A DNA stretch of 64,000 bases from Bacillota bacterium (lineage in GTDB: Bacteria; Bacillota; Clostridia; Peptostreptococcales; Anaerovoracaceae): contig JAHZHL010000014.1 of assembly GCA_019420305.1 (NCBI GenBank), forward strand, positions 1 through 64,000, read 5' to 3'. The notes under the pieces are model-generated. The model made no database searches, was not told the origin of the DNA, and was given only the letters and a program-made list of their open reading frames with translations. Of the stretch, positions 15,676 to 25,454 are shown one piece after another (position 1 is the stretch's first letter; each line of letters starts with the position of its first letter). The position numbers and the translations under genes are program-made.

Positions 15676-17409
15676 CTACAGCAGATTCGCAATGAGGGAA
15701 AAGAATTCTTCTTTCGTCTGCTTGAGTTTTTCTTCCGCATCCTGGCGGGAGGTTCCGGCGATACAGAAATAAAACCGGATTTTCGGTTCGGTTCCCGACG
15801 GGCGAGCCTTGATAAATCCACCGTTTTCAAAGGTAAGACCGAGGATGTTGACAGAAGGAAAATCGAGAGGAAACACGCCTCCATCTTTTTTCTGTTCCTG
15901 CTTCTTGTAATTTTCACGGCTTACGACGATCTGCCCGCCGAGACTTTCTCTGGAATCGGCGGCAAGGCGATCCATAATCTGCCCGATCCGCTCCTTGCCG
16001 TCTTTCCCCATGAGTGTGCAGGCAACCTGTTCATCCAGGAAATATCCATATGTTTTAAAGAGATCTTCCAGAACATCGGCCAGTGTTTTCCCTTGCTCGG
16101 TTTTATAATAAAGGGCAGCTTCCGCGACGAGGGCTGCGCCAAGCACCGCGTCTTTGTCTCTGGCATAAGTCCCTTTCAGATAACCGAGACTTTCCTCGAA
16201 TCCGAAGAGGAAGGTGCCTTTTCCCGTTTCTTCCATCTTCTTAATCTGTTCCCCGATAAATTTGAAGCCCACAGGCACCTTGATGAGAGGGATGCCCATG
16301 TCCCGAACCAGAGGCTCTGTGAGAGCTGTGGAAACTACACTTTGGAGCATGACGCCATCCGGGGGAAGCTTCTTTTCTTCCTTCTGGGAGCCGATGATAT
16401 AATAGGCGAGAATCGCGCCGACCTGGTTTCCGGTCAGGTGGCACCAGCTTCCATCTGCCCCCCGGCACTGTACACCCAGGCGGTCTGAATCCGGATCCGT
16501 GGCAAGAAGAAGATCCGCCTGCCGGCTGTCCGCGTATTTAAGTGCCAGATTCCAGGCTCCCTCGTCTTCGGGATTCGGAACTTTTACGGTAGAAAATTCC
16601 GTGTCCGGTTCCGCCTGCTCCGGAACAGTAAAGAGCTGTGAAAACCCGCTTTCGGAGAGGACTCTTTCCACAAAGACGCGCCCGGCTCCGTGAAGAGGCG
16701 TATAGATGATTTTCAGCTCCCCACCGCGGGACTGATCCATGTCCGGGTGGAGGAGCTGTTCTTTTACCCGGGAGATGTACCGGTCATCGGTCGGCCGGCC
16801 CAGCATTTCAAGAAGACCGCTTTCCAGGGCTTCTTCCCTGTCCATCACCGGGATATCCCATCCGCACTCCGCCATTTTTTCCATGATCTTATCCGCTTCC
16901 GCGGGAGGAAGCTGCGCGCCGTCTTCCCAGTAAACTTTGTAGCCGTTGTACTCTTTTGGATTATGGCTGGCTGTGATCATCACCCCGGCAATGGCATGTT
17001 TGTCCCGGACGGTAAAGGAAAGTTCCGGCGTAGAGCGGAGGCTGTCAAAGAGGTAAGCCCGGATTCCGCACGCAGCCAGCACAAGCGCGGTTTCCAGAGC
17101 GAATTCCTCTGAAAAGCGGCGAGAATCGTAAGCAATGGCGACTCCCCGTTTTTTGGCTTCCGGGCCGTGATCGCAGATTACCTGTCCGAAGCTGTAGGTA
17201 AGCTTGCGGATCAGATAGACATTCATCCGGTTTGTCCCCGCTCCCAGCATACCTCGCATACCGCCGGTGCCGAATTCCAGATCGCAGTAAAAGCGATCTT
17301 CGATTTCTTTTTCATCGGTGAGCGCGGCTAGCTCCGATTTCGTTTCCTCATCGAAACAGGGGCTGGAAAGCCACTGCTGATAGCGGGTTTCAATTTCTTT
17401 ATTTAACAT
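15676..17409 (-). CDS. pgcA: Alpha-phosphoglucomutase / phosphomannomutase family
   Basis: A 577-residue alpha-D-phosphohexomutase of the long PgcA type that interconverts glucose-1-phosphate and glucose-6-phosphate. The phosphoserine loop is TASHNPKEYNGYKVYW near residue 140, the metal loop is DPDSDRLG, the sugar-binding loop is GFEESLGY, and the phosphate-binding end is RPSGTEPKIRFYF. Length matches Bacillus PgcA (about 580). It links glycogen synthesis and breakdown to glycolysis and sits at the left end of the glycogen region, divergent from the glucokinase gene with 80 bases between. The start ATG follows GGAAGG. Confidence 0.9.
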   Translation of the reverse strand: MLNKEIETRYQQWLSSPCFDEETKSELAALTDEKEIEDRFYCDLEFGTGGMRGMLGAGTNRMNVYLIRKLTYSFGQVICDHGPEAKKRGVAIAYDSRRFSEEFALETALVLAACGIRAYLFDSLRSTPELSFTVRDKHAIAGVMITASHNPKEYNGYKVYWEDGAQLPPAEADKIMEKMAECGWDIPVMDREEALESGLLEMLGRPTDDRYISRVKEQLLHPDMDQSRGGELKIIYTPLHGAGRVFVERVLSESGFSQLFTVPEQAEPDTEFSTVKVPNPEDEGAWNLALKYADSRQADLLLATDPDSDRLGVQCRGADGSWCHLTGNQVGAILAYYIIGSQKEEKKLPPDGVMLQSVVSTALTEPLVRDMGIPLIKVPVGFKFIGEQIKKMEETGKGTFLFGFEESLGYLKGTYARDKDAVLGAALVAEAALYYKTEQGKTLADVLEDLFKTYGYFLDEQVACTLMGKDGKERIGQIMDRLAADSRESLGGQIVVSRENYKKQEQKKDGGVFPLDFPSVNILGLTFENGGFIKARPSGTEPKIRFYFCIAGTSRQDAEEKLKQTKEEFFSLIANLL

Positions 17410-17489
17410 GTTTCCTTCCTCACTTCCTGCTGATTTTTTATGTATATATATGCTATACTGAACATAATAAAAACGCGGAGGCTTTTATT

Positions 17490-18419
17490 ATGATTTTAAC
17501 AGTTGATATCGGGGGAACCAAGACCCTTTGCGCTTTCTGGGAGGGAGACCGACTCCTGGAAAAACGGAAATACGCGACGCGGGAAATTTCGGATTTCAGC
17601 GACTTTCTCGCGGGGCGAACCCGTGGAAAAGAGATAAGCGCTCTTTGCGTCGCAGCTGCCGGGCCGGTTTCAGACGGTCGGGTTCAACTGACAAATACCG
17701 GACAGTTTATTGATTCCGCGCGTCTTCGGGAACGCATGCCGACGATTCCCAGGATCGCGGTGCTAAACGATCTGGAATCCCTGGGGTATTCGATCCCGTA
17801 CCTTTCTTCCAGGCAGGCTCCACTGTTCAAAGAAGGGGAGAAAACCCGGGGCACGGCCGCCGTATTATCGCTTGGAACCGGTCTCGGCGTATCCGCGGTT
17901 ACAAAAGAAGGGATCGTTCTTCCTTCGGAAGGCGGCCATATGGACTTCGCGCCGGAGGATGAGCGTCAGGAGCGGCTTCTCCGGTTCCTGCGGAGACAGT
18001 ATGGGCATGTCAGCTATGAAAGGGTTCTGTCCGGCAGGGGTCTTGCCAATATTGACGCGGCTTTCGCGGCGCCGGGGGGAAGGCCCCGCAGTCCGGAGCA
18101 GATCACATCCGCGGCTCTGGAAAAGGAGCCGTCAGCCCTTGCGTCTATTCGCATATTCACTTGTATTCTCGCCGCTTTCGCGGGAAACCTCGCGCTAACC
18201 TTCAAAGCGTCCGCCGGCGTTTATCTGGGCGGTGGTATGGTTCCTAAACTTTATCCGCTGTTAGACCCCGAATTATTTCGCGGAGTTTTTACCGAAAAAG
18301 GAAGATTCCGGGATTTTCTGGAATCGGTTCCGGTACGGCTCATCTCTGACGAAGATTCCCCGTCGCTGGGCGCTGCTGTTTACGCGCGGCATTTAACGTC
18401 GGGAAGCCGCTGTCCATGA
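17490..18419 (+). CDS. glk: Glucokinase (Glk family, E. coli-like)
   Basis: A 309-residue glucokinase. VDIGGTKTLCAF near the N-terminus binds ATP phosphate; LSLGTGLGVS and PSEGGHMDFAP (with His and Asp/Glu contacts to glucose) mark the active site, followed by HVSYERVLSGRGLANI. This signature belongs to the E. coli Glk family; the ROK-type CxCGxxGC zinc motif is missing. It phosphorylates glucose freed by the amylase/glucanotransferase fusion downstream. A GCGGAGG site precedes the ATG and a TATACT -10-like box lies at 17454-17459. It converges with the GH13-GH77 gene and overlaps its end by 27 bases. Confidence 0.85.
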   Translation: MILTVDIGGTKTLCAFWEGDRLLEKRKYATREISDFSDFLAGRTRGKEISALCVAAAGPVSDGRVQLTNTGQFIDSARLRERMPTIPRIAVLNDLESLGYSIPYLSSRQAPLFKEGEKTRGTAAVLSLGTGLGVSAVTKEGIVLPSEGGHMDFAPEDERQERLLRFLRRQYGHVSYERVLSGRGLANIDAAFAAPGGRPRSPEQITSAALEKEPSALASIRIFTCILAAFAGNLALTFKASAGVYLGGGMVPKLYPLLDPELFRGVFTEKGRFRDFLESVPVRLISDEDSPSLGAAVYARHLTSGSRCP

Positions 18420-21400
18420 GGCGACACGTTCTGCCAGCTGTTCCGTAAACTGGGCAGCGTCCGCCTTCCAATTCCAGTTCCCTTTCGCCTGTCCGGGTAT
18501 ATTCATGCGGGCTTCGTTTCCGAGCCCCAGAAGATCCTGCAGAGGTGTTATGACCCAGGCGGCGGGACTGTCATACAGTTTCCGGATAATCGTTTCCGTC
18601 GAATCCGGGGAAAGGGACTGTTCCCTGCACCAGCCTGCCAGAGTCTGATTGTCATGGGTTCCGGTATAAAAGATTTTCCGGGAGGCAGCTTCCTCGGGAA
18701 GTTCTTGCATCTCTTCCGCGGAAAACTGGTAGACCAGCATCCCCGGAAAGCCGGACAGCGACAGCAGATCGCGGACCTGCGCGTCTAAAAGACCCAGATC
18801 CTCTGCCAAAAGGGGAAGCGGTCCCAGCTTTTCAGACAACGTGTCAAAGAATCCATGACCCGCGCCGGGAATCCAATATCCCTCCCGGGCGGTTTTTTCG
18901 CGGGGAATCGCGTAAAAGGCGGAAAAGCCGCGGAAATGATCGATCCTTACATAATCAAACCGCCGGATTGCCCGGGAAATGCGCTCTGTCCACCATGTAT
19001 AGCCGTCCTTTTTCATAGCATCCCAGTCGTAGAGCGGATTGCCCCAGTTCTGACCGTCTTTGTTAAAATAGTCGGGCGGTACGCCTGCTCCGGCCAGAGG
19101 CAATCCGTCTTCTCCGAGAAGAAAGCATTCCGGATGCGCCCAGGTGTCGGCGCTGTCGACTCCCGCGTAAAGGGGGAGATCCCCGATCAGGGAAATTCCT
19201 TTTTTATTGGCATAGGTTTTTACCTGTTCCCAGCGTTTCCAGAAGGCGAACTGCTGCTTTTTTACCGTTTCCAGTTCTGTTTTTCTGGCATTTCGCCAGT
19301 AATCCAGATTTGTCCGATCCCGCTCCTGCAGCGGCCATTTCTGCCAGGGCAGACCGTCAAACTGCTGTTTGAGAACTGTATAGAGCGCGAAATCTTCCAG
19401 CCAGTAGGCTTCTTCCCGGCAAAACGTCCGGTATTCCGCCAAATCCGTCCCGGGAAGGATACTACCGGAAAGTTCCGTGTGTCCCGCGAAAACGGCAGGA
19501 CTGGAATAAGGAGAATTTCCTTCCGTGTCTGTAGGGTTCAGAGGAAGTACCTGCCACAGCTTCTGTCCGGCAGCCGCCAGAAAATCCACAAATGCTTCCG
19601 CCCATTCATCCAGAACGCCGGACGGCAGGGAAGATATATGGCATAAAACACCGGCCCCGCGGGGCAGATGCAGCGTCTCCGGTTTTCGGGAACTGCAGTA
19701 AAGCAGCTTTGCCGAGAGCGGAGGCATAGTGAGAACAAGGTTCTCTCCTTTTTTCGAAAAGACATCTGCGGTCAGAAGATCCAGAACAAATTCCGTTCCG
19801 CGGGGGAGCGGGAGCTCAAAGGATACCTCGCCGAACAGGTGCCGATTTACAATCGCGAAGATCTGTTCGGTGCCACACTCTGATATCCGTTCACATGTAA
19901 AGATGTGTTCTCCGTACCACTGTAGAGAACACCCTCCATCTATCAGGAACGGGTACTGTTTCCGCAGTCCCGCCAGCATCCGATAATGCGCGAGAAGCTC
20001 CGTATCTTCACGTCCCCAGGGGTAAGTCCCGCGATTGAAGGGATCGTCGAATCCCTGCAGACCGGCTTCATCCCCGTAATAGACGCAGGGAACTCCGGGA
20101 AGTGTGAACTGCAGGAGAGACAGAGCTTTCAGCCGATCCTTCGCGAGCCGCAGCTTTTCCTCCGTAAGACGGAATTCTTCTTTTTTCTGCGGTGTCAAAT
20201 CTTCCGGCGGGTCGCCCAGCAAAGTGAGAACCCTCGGGCTGTCATGGCTTCCGATCAGATTCAGTCCGGCAGAAAGATTTTCCGGCGGGTAATTTTCCAT
20301 CAGGCTGCGGAGTGTCCGAACCGCGCTCTCCGCGCTGGATCTGCCCAGCATAAAGGCGATCAGCGCTTCCCGCAGGGGATAGTTCATGACACCGTCCAGT
20401 TCCTCTCCAAGCAGGTAGCGGCGCTGTATACCATAACTGATTTTGTTGCTGGCGTCTTCCCAGACCTCGCCTAAAAGAAGCCCGTCGTCCGCGGTTTCGC
20501 GGATCGCGCTGCGGATTCCCCGAATGAAGGAATCCGGAAGCTCGTCGGCCACGTCAAGACGCCATCCCGAAGCGCCGTCCTTTATCCATCTGCGTACAAC
20601 GCTGTCCGGACTTCCGTAGATAAAATCCTGATAGTCCGGGTTGTTTTCATCTACATCCGGGAGATCCTTTACGCCCCACCAGCACGGATATTCATCAGGA
20701 AAACGGGAAAAGCGGAACCATTTGTAATAAGGGGAATGTTCTCCCTGGCAGGCTCCGTCCCGGGGATAATTTCCATAACGGTTAAAGTAAAGGCTGTCCG
20801 CGCCGGTATGGTTGAACACGCCGTCGAGAATCAGACGGATTCCAAGGCGCCTTGCATCCCGCGCCAGCAGGCGGAAGTCCTCGTTGGTTCCAAAAGAGGG
20901 ATCGACCGTATGATAGTCAGCGGTATCATATTTGTGATTACTGGAAGCGGCAAAAATGGGATTCAGATAGAGGGTGCCGATCCCCAGGCTTTTCAGATAA
21001 AGCAGGTGTTCCCGAATCCCCTGCAGGGTTCCGCCGAAAAAAGGCCACCGGGTAATTTCGCCCTGAGAATTTTTTGTATAATACGGGGAATCATACCAGT
21101 TCTGCTGGATAACGCGGCTCGGACCGATCCAGTCCGAACCTTTGTCCGCCGCGGATTGCCGCTGCATCCAGTCCCCGCTTCTGGCGAACCGATCCGGAAA
21201 AATTTGATAAGCCACAGAGTGTTTGTACCAGTCTGGAACAGAGGCAGGCCGGTAAACCGTAATCTGAAAAGCAGGGGGGATCTCTCCGCTGCTCTGACCT
21301 TCTCCGCCCAGCTGTCCCGGGTTATTCCCATAGTAAAGCGGCGTCCGCGAACCGTCAAAAACAAAGTAATACCAACACAGGGAAGGCGTTTCCGTGAGAG

Positions 21401-21617
21401 AAACATGTACAGAGAAAAGCAGACTCCCGTCTTCCAGAATGCTCCGTTTCATAGGAACCTGACAGTCTCCGCGATCCTCCTGCCACAAATTGAGCGCGCA
21501 GGTTAAATTCTCTGGGCAGTCTGAGACCCGAACGGACAGTCTGACTGATGTCCGGCACGGCACAGCGCCTGTGGGCATACGATATTCACATTGCTGTGAG
21601 TTATGGTAAATCTGCAT
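18393..21617 (-). CDS. Fused alpha-amylase/neopullulanase (GH13) and 4-alpha-glucanotransferase (GH77)
   Basis: A 1074-residue two-enzyme fusion. Residues ~1-125 form a beta-rich N domain like those of neopullulanases. Residues ~130-640 are a GH13 barrel: YQIFPDRF, the nucleophile Asp355 (GWRLDVADE), the acid Glu384 (LLGEVWED) and the transition-state pair His458-Asp459 (GSHDS). Residues ~650-1074 are an amylomaltase (MalQ, GH77): SSLPSG, VRIDHFRGF with the nucleophile, LAEDLG with the acid/base, and GTHDNQT. The first half hydrolyses maltodextrins or debranches; the second transfers glucan units. No signal peptide, so it acts in the cytoplasm on glycogen-derived dextrins. ATG after AAGGAGA. 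GlgA ends 11 bases upstream, so it is in the glg operon. Confidence 0.92.
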   Translation of the reverse strand: MQIYHNSQQCEYRMPTGAVPCRTSVRLSVRVSDCPENLTCALNLWQEDRGDCQVPMKRSILEDGSLLFSVHVSLTETPSLCWYYFVFDGSRTPLYYGNNPGQLGGEGQSSGEIPPAFQITVYRPASVPDWYKHSVAYQIFPDRFARSGDWMQRQSAADKGSDWIGPSRVIQQNWYDSPYYTKNSQGEITRWPFFGGTLQGIREHLLYLKSLGIGTLYLNPIFAASSNHKYDTADYHTVDPSFGTNEDFRLLARDARRLGIRLILDGVFNHTGADSLYFNRYGNYPRDGACQGEHSPYYKWFRFSRFPDEYPCWWGVKDLPDVDENNPDYQDFIYGSPDSVVRRWIKDGASGWRLDVADELPDSFIRGIRSAIRETADDGLLLGEVWEDASNKISYGIQRRYLLGEELDGVMNYPLREALIAFMLGRSSAESAVRTLRSLMENYPPENLSAGLNLIGSHDSPRVLTLLGDPPEDLTPQKKEEFRLTEEKLRLAKDRLKALSLLQFTLPGVPCVYYGDEAGLQGFDDPFNRGTYPWGREDTELLAHYRMLAGLRKQYPFLIDGGCSLQWYGEHIFTCERISECGTEQIFAIVNRHLFGEVSFELPLPRGTEFVLDLLTADVFSKKGENLVLTMPPLSAKLLYCSSRKPETLHLPRGAGVLCHISSLPSGVLDEWAEAFVDFLAAAGQKLWQVLPLNPTDTEGNSPYSSPAVFAGHTELSGSILPGTDLAEYRTFCREEAYWLEDFALYTVLKQQFDGLPWQKWPLQERDRTNLDYWRNARKTELETVKKQQFAFWKRWEQVKTYANKKGISLIGDLPLYAGVDSADTWAHPECFLLGEDGLPLAGAGVPPDYFNKDGQNWGNPLYDWDAMKKDGYTWWTERISRAIRRFDYVRIDHFRGFSAFYAIPREKTAREGYWIPGAGHGFFDTLSEKLGPLPLLAEDLGLLDAQVRDLLSLSGFPGMLVYQFSAEEMQELPEEAASRKIFYTGTHDNQTLAGWCREQSLSPDSTETIIRKLYDSPAAWVITPLQDLLGLGNEARMNIPGQAKGNWNWKADAAQFTEQLAERVASWTAASRR

Positions 21618-21628
21618 GGCGCGTCTCC

Positions 21629-23137
21629 TTATTTTGTCCTCTGCGCGATTAAATCTTCATAAAGGCGGATATATTCCTGAGCGGAGTGCTTCCAGGAAAA
21701 ATCCTTTTTCATCGCCCGCTTTATGATTCCATTCCAGGAATCTTTATGGTTAAAATAGATGTCCAGAGCGTGCTTGATGGTAAACAGAAGCTCATGGGCG
21801 TTATAATTGGCAAAGCTGAAGCCGTCTCCGGTATCGTCATATTGATTGTAGGCGATTACGCTGTCCTTAAGACCTCCGGTCTCGCGAACTACCGGAATCG
21901 TGCCGTAATGCATTGCCAGCATCTGGGAAAGACCGCAGGGCTCAAATTTGGAAGGCATCAGTAGCATATCCGCGGCAGCGTAAAACCGGGAGGAAAGTTC
22001 CAAATCAAAGGTGATGCAGGCGTTTACTTTGTCCGGCATCGTATGATGGTAATGGCGAAACGCGTTTTCATATTTGCTTTCGCCTACTCCCAGAACTGCC
22101 AGCTGAATGTTCTCGCGGAGAAGTTCCTCTAAAATTCCAAGAACCAGATCCAATCCTTTCTGTTCCGTCAGCCGGGTAATCATGACGAGGAGGGGAACAT
22201 CGGGGTTCACCGCGAGTCCCAGAAATTCCTGGAGCGCCCGTTTGTTCACGGATTTGCCCTCCGGAAAAGTGGTTCGGTTATAGGTTTGAACAAGGAAAGG
22301 GTCTCTGCCCGGAGCGTTTTTATAAGTGTCGATTCCATTGAGAATTCCGCAGAGGATGCTGCGGCGCTGCTGAAAAATCCCCTCCATATGTTCTCCGAAA
22401 TAAGGTGTGCAGATTTCTTCCGCGTAAGTGGGACTGACCGTCGTGAGACGATCGCTGTAATAGAGCGCTCCCTGCATATAATTGACCGCGTCGCGGAAAG
22501 CCAGTTGATCCGCGGCAGGCTTGCTGCCCGCAAGACCAAGAACATCTCCCAGGACAGAACTCGGAAAAATTCCCTGATATTTGAGATTATGCACGGAAAA
22601 GACGGTTCCGATCTTCTGATACTGGGGAAGCCGCATATACTGCTCCCGGAGGAACACGGGGACAAGCGCTGTATGCCAGTCGTTGCAGTGGATCAGTACA
22701 GGGGAAAAATCCGGAATATGCTGCAGGCTCTCCAGGATCGCCTTGCTGAAAAAGGCGATCCGTTCCGCATCATCATCGTAGCCGTAAGGGAGAGGCCGCT
22801 TGAAATAGTATTCGTTATCTATAAAATAGAAGGTGACTCCCTTTTCGCGGAGGACTTCAATCCCGCAGTACTGCTGCCGCCAGCTGAGAGGAACGGAAAA
22901 TTCCGCGATTTTTTTCATCCGGTCTTTGTATTCACAGGGAATGCTTTCAAGCTTGGGAAGCATAACCCGCATGTCCGCTCCAGCTTTGCATATGGCAGAG
23001 GGAAGCGAGCCGCCTACATCTCCCAACCCACCTGTTTTAATAAACGGGACGGCTTCAAAGACGGCGAACAAGACCTGGATTTTCTTTTTTTGCGCCAGGC
23101 TATTCTGATGTTTTTTCTTTCCGTGTTGTTTTGTCAT
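21629..23137 (-). CDS. glgA: Glycogen synthase, ADP-glucose type
   Basis: A 502-residue GT5 glycogen synthase that adds glucose from ADP-glucose to the glycogen chain. The ADP-glucose motif KTGGLGDVGGSLP lies at about residues 39-51, after a lysine-rich extension of ~20 residues at the N-terminus. The C-terminal half shows MITRLTEQKGLDL and the catalytic-site stretch PSKFEPCGLSQMLAMHYGTIPVVRETGGL. The length is normal for bacterial GlgA plus the extension. It is the fifth gene of a leftward operon glgB-glgP-glgC-glgD-glgA-amylase, 18 bases after glgD. Confidence 0.95.
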   Translation of the reverse strand: MTKQHGKKKHQNSLAQKKKIQVLFAVFEAVPFIKTGGLGDVGGSLPSAICKAGADMRVMLPKLESIPCEYKDRMKKIAEFSVPLSWRQQYCGIEVLREKGVTFYFIDNEYYFKRPLPYGYDDDAERIAFFSKAILESLQHIPDFSPVLIHCNDWHTALVPVFLREQYMRLPQYQKIGTVFSVHNLKYQGIFPSSVLGDVLGLAGSKPAADQLAFRDAVNYMQGALYYSDRLTTVSPTYAEEICTPYFGEHMEGIFQQRRSILCGILNGIDTYKNAPGRDPFLVQTYNRTTFPEGKSVNKRALQEFLGLAVNPDVPLLVMITRLTEQKGLDLVLGILEELLRENIQLAVLGVGESKYENAFRHYHHTMPDKVNACITFDLELSSRFYAAADMLLMPSKFEPCGLSQMLAMHYGTIPVVRETGGLKDSVIAYNQYDDTGDGFSFANYNAHELLFTIKHALDIYFNHKDSWNGIIKRAMKKDFSWKHSAQEYIRLYEDLIAQRTK

Positions 23138-23155
23138 ACTTTTTTCCTTTTCTTG

Positions 23156-24259
23156 TTAAACTTGCTCGCTTTTTCCAAGGACAAGCGGTGTATAGCGATT
23201 TCCGCTCAGATGGGTATCTTCGTTAACCCGTACAAATTTGTCACAGATTACATTTTCAAGGACCGCGCCCGGCTGGATTTTACAGCGCTGCATAATGACG
23301 CTATTTTTTATGACCGCGCCTTTTCCAATCTCCACGCTGCGGAACAGGATGCTGTTCTCAACGGTTCCCTCGATGACGCATCCGCTGGAAACAAAGGAAT
23401 TGGATACGTGGGAACAGGACAGATATTTCGAAGGAGGCGCGTCCTGAACCTTTGTGAAGATCTGCCGACGGGAGTCAAACAATTCATTACGGATTTCCGG
23501 TTTGAGCAGATCCATGGAACACTGCATATAATCATAGGAACTGTCCACAGCGCCGACATAACCGTCAAAGCGGTAGGAATCGATCTTCATATTTGTAATA
23601 TTTTCATTGAAAATTTCCGTCATATCAATATAGTCCATGGTTTCATACCAGTCCATAAGCGCGAGGAAGTCTGAGATATTAATGATAAAGCAGTCCATGA
23701 ACCAGGCTGCGTTTCCGGCGCTTTCTTTCTGGATTCCAGTCAGATTTCCGTCTCGATCGAGCTCCAGGAAGGGGCCTCTCTTCATGTGGGCATCGGCGAT
23801 TTCTTTATATACCAGCGTGGCCTGCGCGCCTGATGCGCAGTGCTGTTCGATCAGCGGGGTAAAGTCCATATTGAAAATTTTGTTGCTGGCGCTGACGATA
23901 ACCACATCTTCTTTCGCCCGTTCCAGATAAGGGCGGTTCTGGATAAAATCGCGCAACAGGAATTTCCCCTCAAAACGCTTCATACCGTAGATTGAGCCGG
24001 GAAGGAGGAAAAGACCTCCGCTTTTTCGGTCCAGAGACCATTCTTTTCCGGAACCAAGATGGTCGATGAGGGAACGAAAGGAGTGGGCGGTTGTAATGCC
24101 TACGCATCGGATTCCGGAATGAACCATGTTGGACAGGGGAAAATCCACCAGCCGGTATCTTCCGCCAAAAGGCACTGTGGCGATGGGACGGAATTCCGCC
24201 AGTTTTCCAAAATTTTCGTTTGCGTAATTCGTTGTAATCAGTCCTAGGGCTTTAATCAT
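23156..24259 (-). CDS. glgD: GlgD, regulatory-type subunit of glucose-1-phosphate adenylyltransferase
   Basis: A 367-residue homologue of GlgC. It has the nucleotidyltransferase fold followed by left-handed beta-helix repeats at the C-terminus ([18 protein letters not shown]). The N-terminal GGxGxRL pyrophosphorylase motif is degenerate ([18 protein letters not shown]), as expected for GlgD, which modulates GlgC in a mixed tetramer in Bacillus and Clostridia. The ATG at 24259 is chosen because AGGAGGTG lies seven bases upstream; a much longer frame reads into glgC. The start overlaps the glgC stop by eight bases, so translation is probably coupled and the subunits made in balance. Confidence 0.92.
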   Translation of the reverse strand: MIKALGLITTNYANENFGKLAEFRPIATVPFGGRYRLVDFPLSNMVHSGIRCVGITTAHSFRSLIDHLGSGKEWSLDRKSGGLFLLPGSIYGMKRFEGKFLLRDFIQNRPYLERAKEDVVIVSASNKIFNMDFTPLIEQHCASGAQATLVYKEIADAHMKRGPFLELDRDGNLTGIQKESAGNAAWFMDCFIINISDFLALMDWYETMDYIDMTEIFNENITNMKIDSYRFDGYVGAVDSSYDYMQCSMDLLKPEIRNELFDSRRQIFTKVQDAPPSKYLSCSHVSNSFVSSGCVIEGTVENSILFRSVEIGKGAVIKNSVIMQRCKIQPGAVLENVICDKFVRVNEDTHLSGNRYTPLVLGKSEQV

Positions 24260-25418
24260 GGCAGACACCTCCTGTCTCCTGAGGAGACGAAATCGTTTCA
24301 CTATCTCCGACAACTGTGATCTCCTGAGACTCCGGAGAACCCAGGACGGTTCCGGCTTCAATGACAGCCCGCTCTCCGATAATCGAACGGAAAATCCGCG
24401 CGCCTTTTCCAATCCGGGCTCCCGGAAGCAGGATGGAATCTGTTACACAGGCACCTTCCTCAATGTGTACGTCGAAACTCAGGATCGAATGGCGGATTTG
24501 CCCCCGGACACGGCTGCCATTGCAGATCAGGGAATTCTTTACGACCGCCTCCGGTCCGATGTAGTGGGGCGGATAAATATTGGAATTGCTGAAAATGCGC
24601 ATATTTTCTTCAAAAATGTTAAACGGAGGAGCCGGTTTCAGGAGCTCCATATTAGTATTGTAATAACTTTCAATCGTACCTACATCTTTCCAGTATCCGG
24701 TGAATGTATAAGCGTATAACTTTTTGCCTTCTCCCAGCAGCATGGGAATTACATTTTTTCCGAAGTCATGTTCCGAATCCGTTTTCTGACTGTCCTTTAA
24801 AAGCGCTTCTTTGAGTACCGGCCAGCTGAAGATATAGATCCCCATGGAAGCCAGATTACTGTCCGGTTTTTTCGGCTTTTCAGAGAATTTGCTGATTCGT
24901 CCGGTGTCATCCGCTGTGAGAATTCCGAATCGGCTCGCATCTTCCCAGGCAACCTCCATAACGGAGATGGTCAAATCCGCGCCGCTTTTTTTATGGTAGT
25001 CCAGCATCAGACTGTAATCCATTTTATAGAGGTGGTCGCCGGAGATGACAAGGACGTAGTCGGGGGAGTAGTTGTCAATAAAGTCGATATTTTGGAAGAT
25101 GGCATCCGCAGTTCCCTGATACCATTGTCCTCCGGTTTCGGTCGCGTAGGGAGGCAGAAGAAAGACTCCGCCGTAAGCGTCATCCAGATCCCAGGCCGCA
25201 CCTGTGCTGATGTAAGAGTTGAGAAGCAGAGGTTTGTACTGAGTCAGTACGCCTACTGTATTAATGTTGGAATTCGTGCAGTTGGAAAGACTGAAATCAA
25301 TAATTCGATATTTCCCCCCAAAAGCGACGGCGGGTTTGGCAATTTTCTTTGTGAGCGCTCCCAAGCGGCTTCCCTGACCGCCGGCGAGCAGCATTGCTAC
25401 ACATTCTTGCTGCCTCAT
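24252..25418 (-). CDS. glgC: Glucose-1-phosphate adenylyltransferase, catalytic subunit
   Basis: A 388-residue ADP-glucose pyrophosphorylase, the committed step to glycogen. The signature [20 protein letters not shown] binds nucleotide, [15 protein letters not shown] follows, GTADAIFQN and [10 protein letters not shown] line the active site, and FSEKPKKP holds the glucose-1-phosphate site. The C-terminal beta-helix ([21 protein letters not shown]) is complete. It is the catalytic partner of GlgD, with which it overlaps by eight bases. ATG after AAAGGAGG. Confidence 0.95.
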   Translation of the reverse strand: MRQQECVAMLLAGGQGSRLGALTKKIAKPAVAFGGKYRIIDFSLSNCTNSNINTVGVLTQYKPLLLNSYISTGAAWDLDDAYGGVFLLPPYATETGGQWYQGTADAIFQNIDFIDNYSPDYVLVISGDHLYKMDYSLMLDYHKKSGADLTISVMEVAWEDASRFGILTADDTGRISKFSEKPKKPDSNLASMGIYIFSWPVLKEALLKDSQKTDSEHDFGKNVIPMLLGEGKKLYAYTFTGYWKDVGTIESYYNTNMELLKPAPPFNIFEENMRIFSNSNIYPPHYIGPEAVVKNSLICNGSRVRGQIRHSILSFDVHIEEGACVTDSILLPGARIGKGARIFRSIIGERAVIEAGTVLGSPESQEITVVGDSETISSPQETGGVCHD

Positions 25419-25454
25419 GATAATCCTCCTTTGTAAAGAACGTTATGTTATATT

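Noticed and set aside
22286..23674. A 462-codon frame on the plus strand across glgA and glgD
   Set aside because: It runs antisense through two well-defined genes and their junction, with no start signal or domain.
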